A DNA stretch of 5,919 nt from an uncultured Oscillospiraceae bacterium (GTDB lineage: Bacteria; Bacillota; Clostridia; Oscillospirales; Oscillospiraceae), in NCBI GenBank assembly GCA_910587255.1, contig CAJUKT010000098.1, forward strand, positions 1-5,919, read 5' to 3'. The translations under genes were made by a program, and so were the position numbers. The notes beneath the pieces are model-generated. The model was given only the letters and a program-made list of their open reading frames with translations. It was not told the origin of the DNA and did no database searches. Positions 5,899 to 5,919 of the stretch are shown piece after piece; position 1 is the first letter of the stretch, and each line of letters begins with the position of its first letter.

Positions 5899-5919
5899 AG
5901 ATCGGAAGAGCGTCGTGTA
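5899..5919. other. Illumina TruSeq adapter remnant at the contig end
   Basis: The final 21 bases begin agatcggaagagc, the well-known start of Illumina TruSeq adapter read-through, and continue with cgtcgtgta, as in the read-2-side adapter. These bases are a library artefact and happen to leave the Cna-B frame open, so up to seven artificial residues would be added to a translated partial protein. Confidence 0.96.

Overview
The window is a 5.9 kb contig fragment, rich in G and C, whose genes all lie on the minus strand and are read from right to left. The gene content is a cluster next to a conjugative type IV secretion system: a giant Cna-B (SpaA/prealbumin-like) surface protein, a pentapeptide-repeat protein, and the N-terminal part of a VirD4/TraG coupling protein. 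This combination, with strong AAAGGAGG-type ribosome binding sites and GC-rich codon use, suggests an integrative conjugative element (Tn1549-like family) in a gut Clostridia species (Oscillospiraceae or Lachnospiraceae type). The host assignment is an inference from style; nothing in the window identifies a species.

Layout in the direction of transcription: positions 5919-5899 are not biological sequence but match the Illumina TruSeq adapter. Positions 5898-1615 hold a 5'-truncated reading frame of 1427 visible residues: the tail of one Cna-B domain, 13 complete Cna-B domains, a DUF11-like C-terminal domain, and an LPKTG motif that ends one residue before the stop codon with no membrane anchor. 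Positions 1614-1515 hold a near-perfect 18-bp hairpin followed by a T run (likely terminator) and the ribosome binding site of the next gene. Positions 1514-600 encode a 304-residue pentapeptide-repeat protein. Eight bases downstream, positions 591-135 encode the start of a VirD4/TraG coupling protein, with two membrane helices and an intact Walker A motif.

Directly after the Walker A motif the coupling-protein frame breaks at a GTGCG sequence. The remaining 134 bases to the contig edge look like the 5' end of domain I of a group II intron, in the same orientation as the gene. The left contig edge probably lies inside this multicopy element, which would explain why the assembly stops there.

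Working model (inference): the coupling protein delivers the relaxosome to the conjugation channel, the Cna-B protein is a long stalk-like adhesin that could help cell-cell contact during mating, and the pentapeptide protein has an unknown, conjugation-associated role. If the intron splices, the coupling protein can still be made; if not, this copy of the element cannot transfer by itself.
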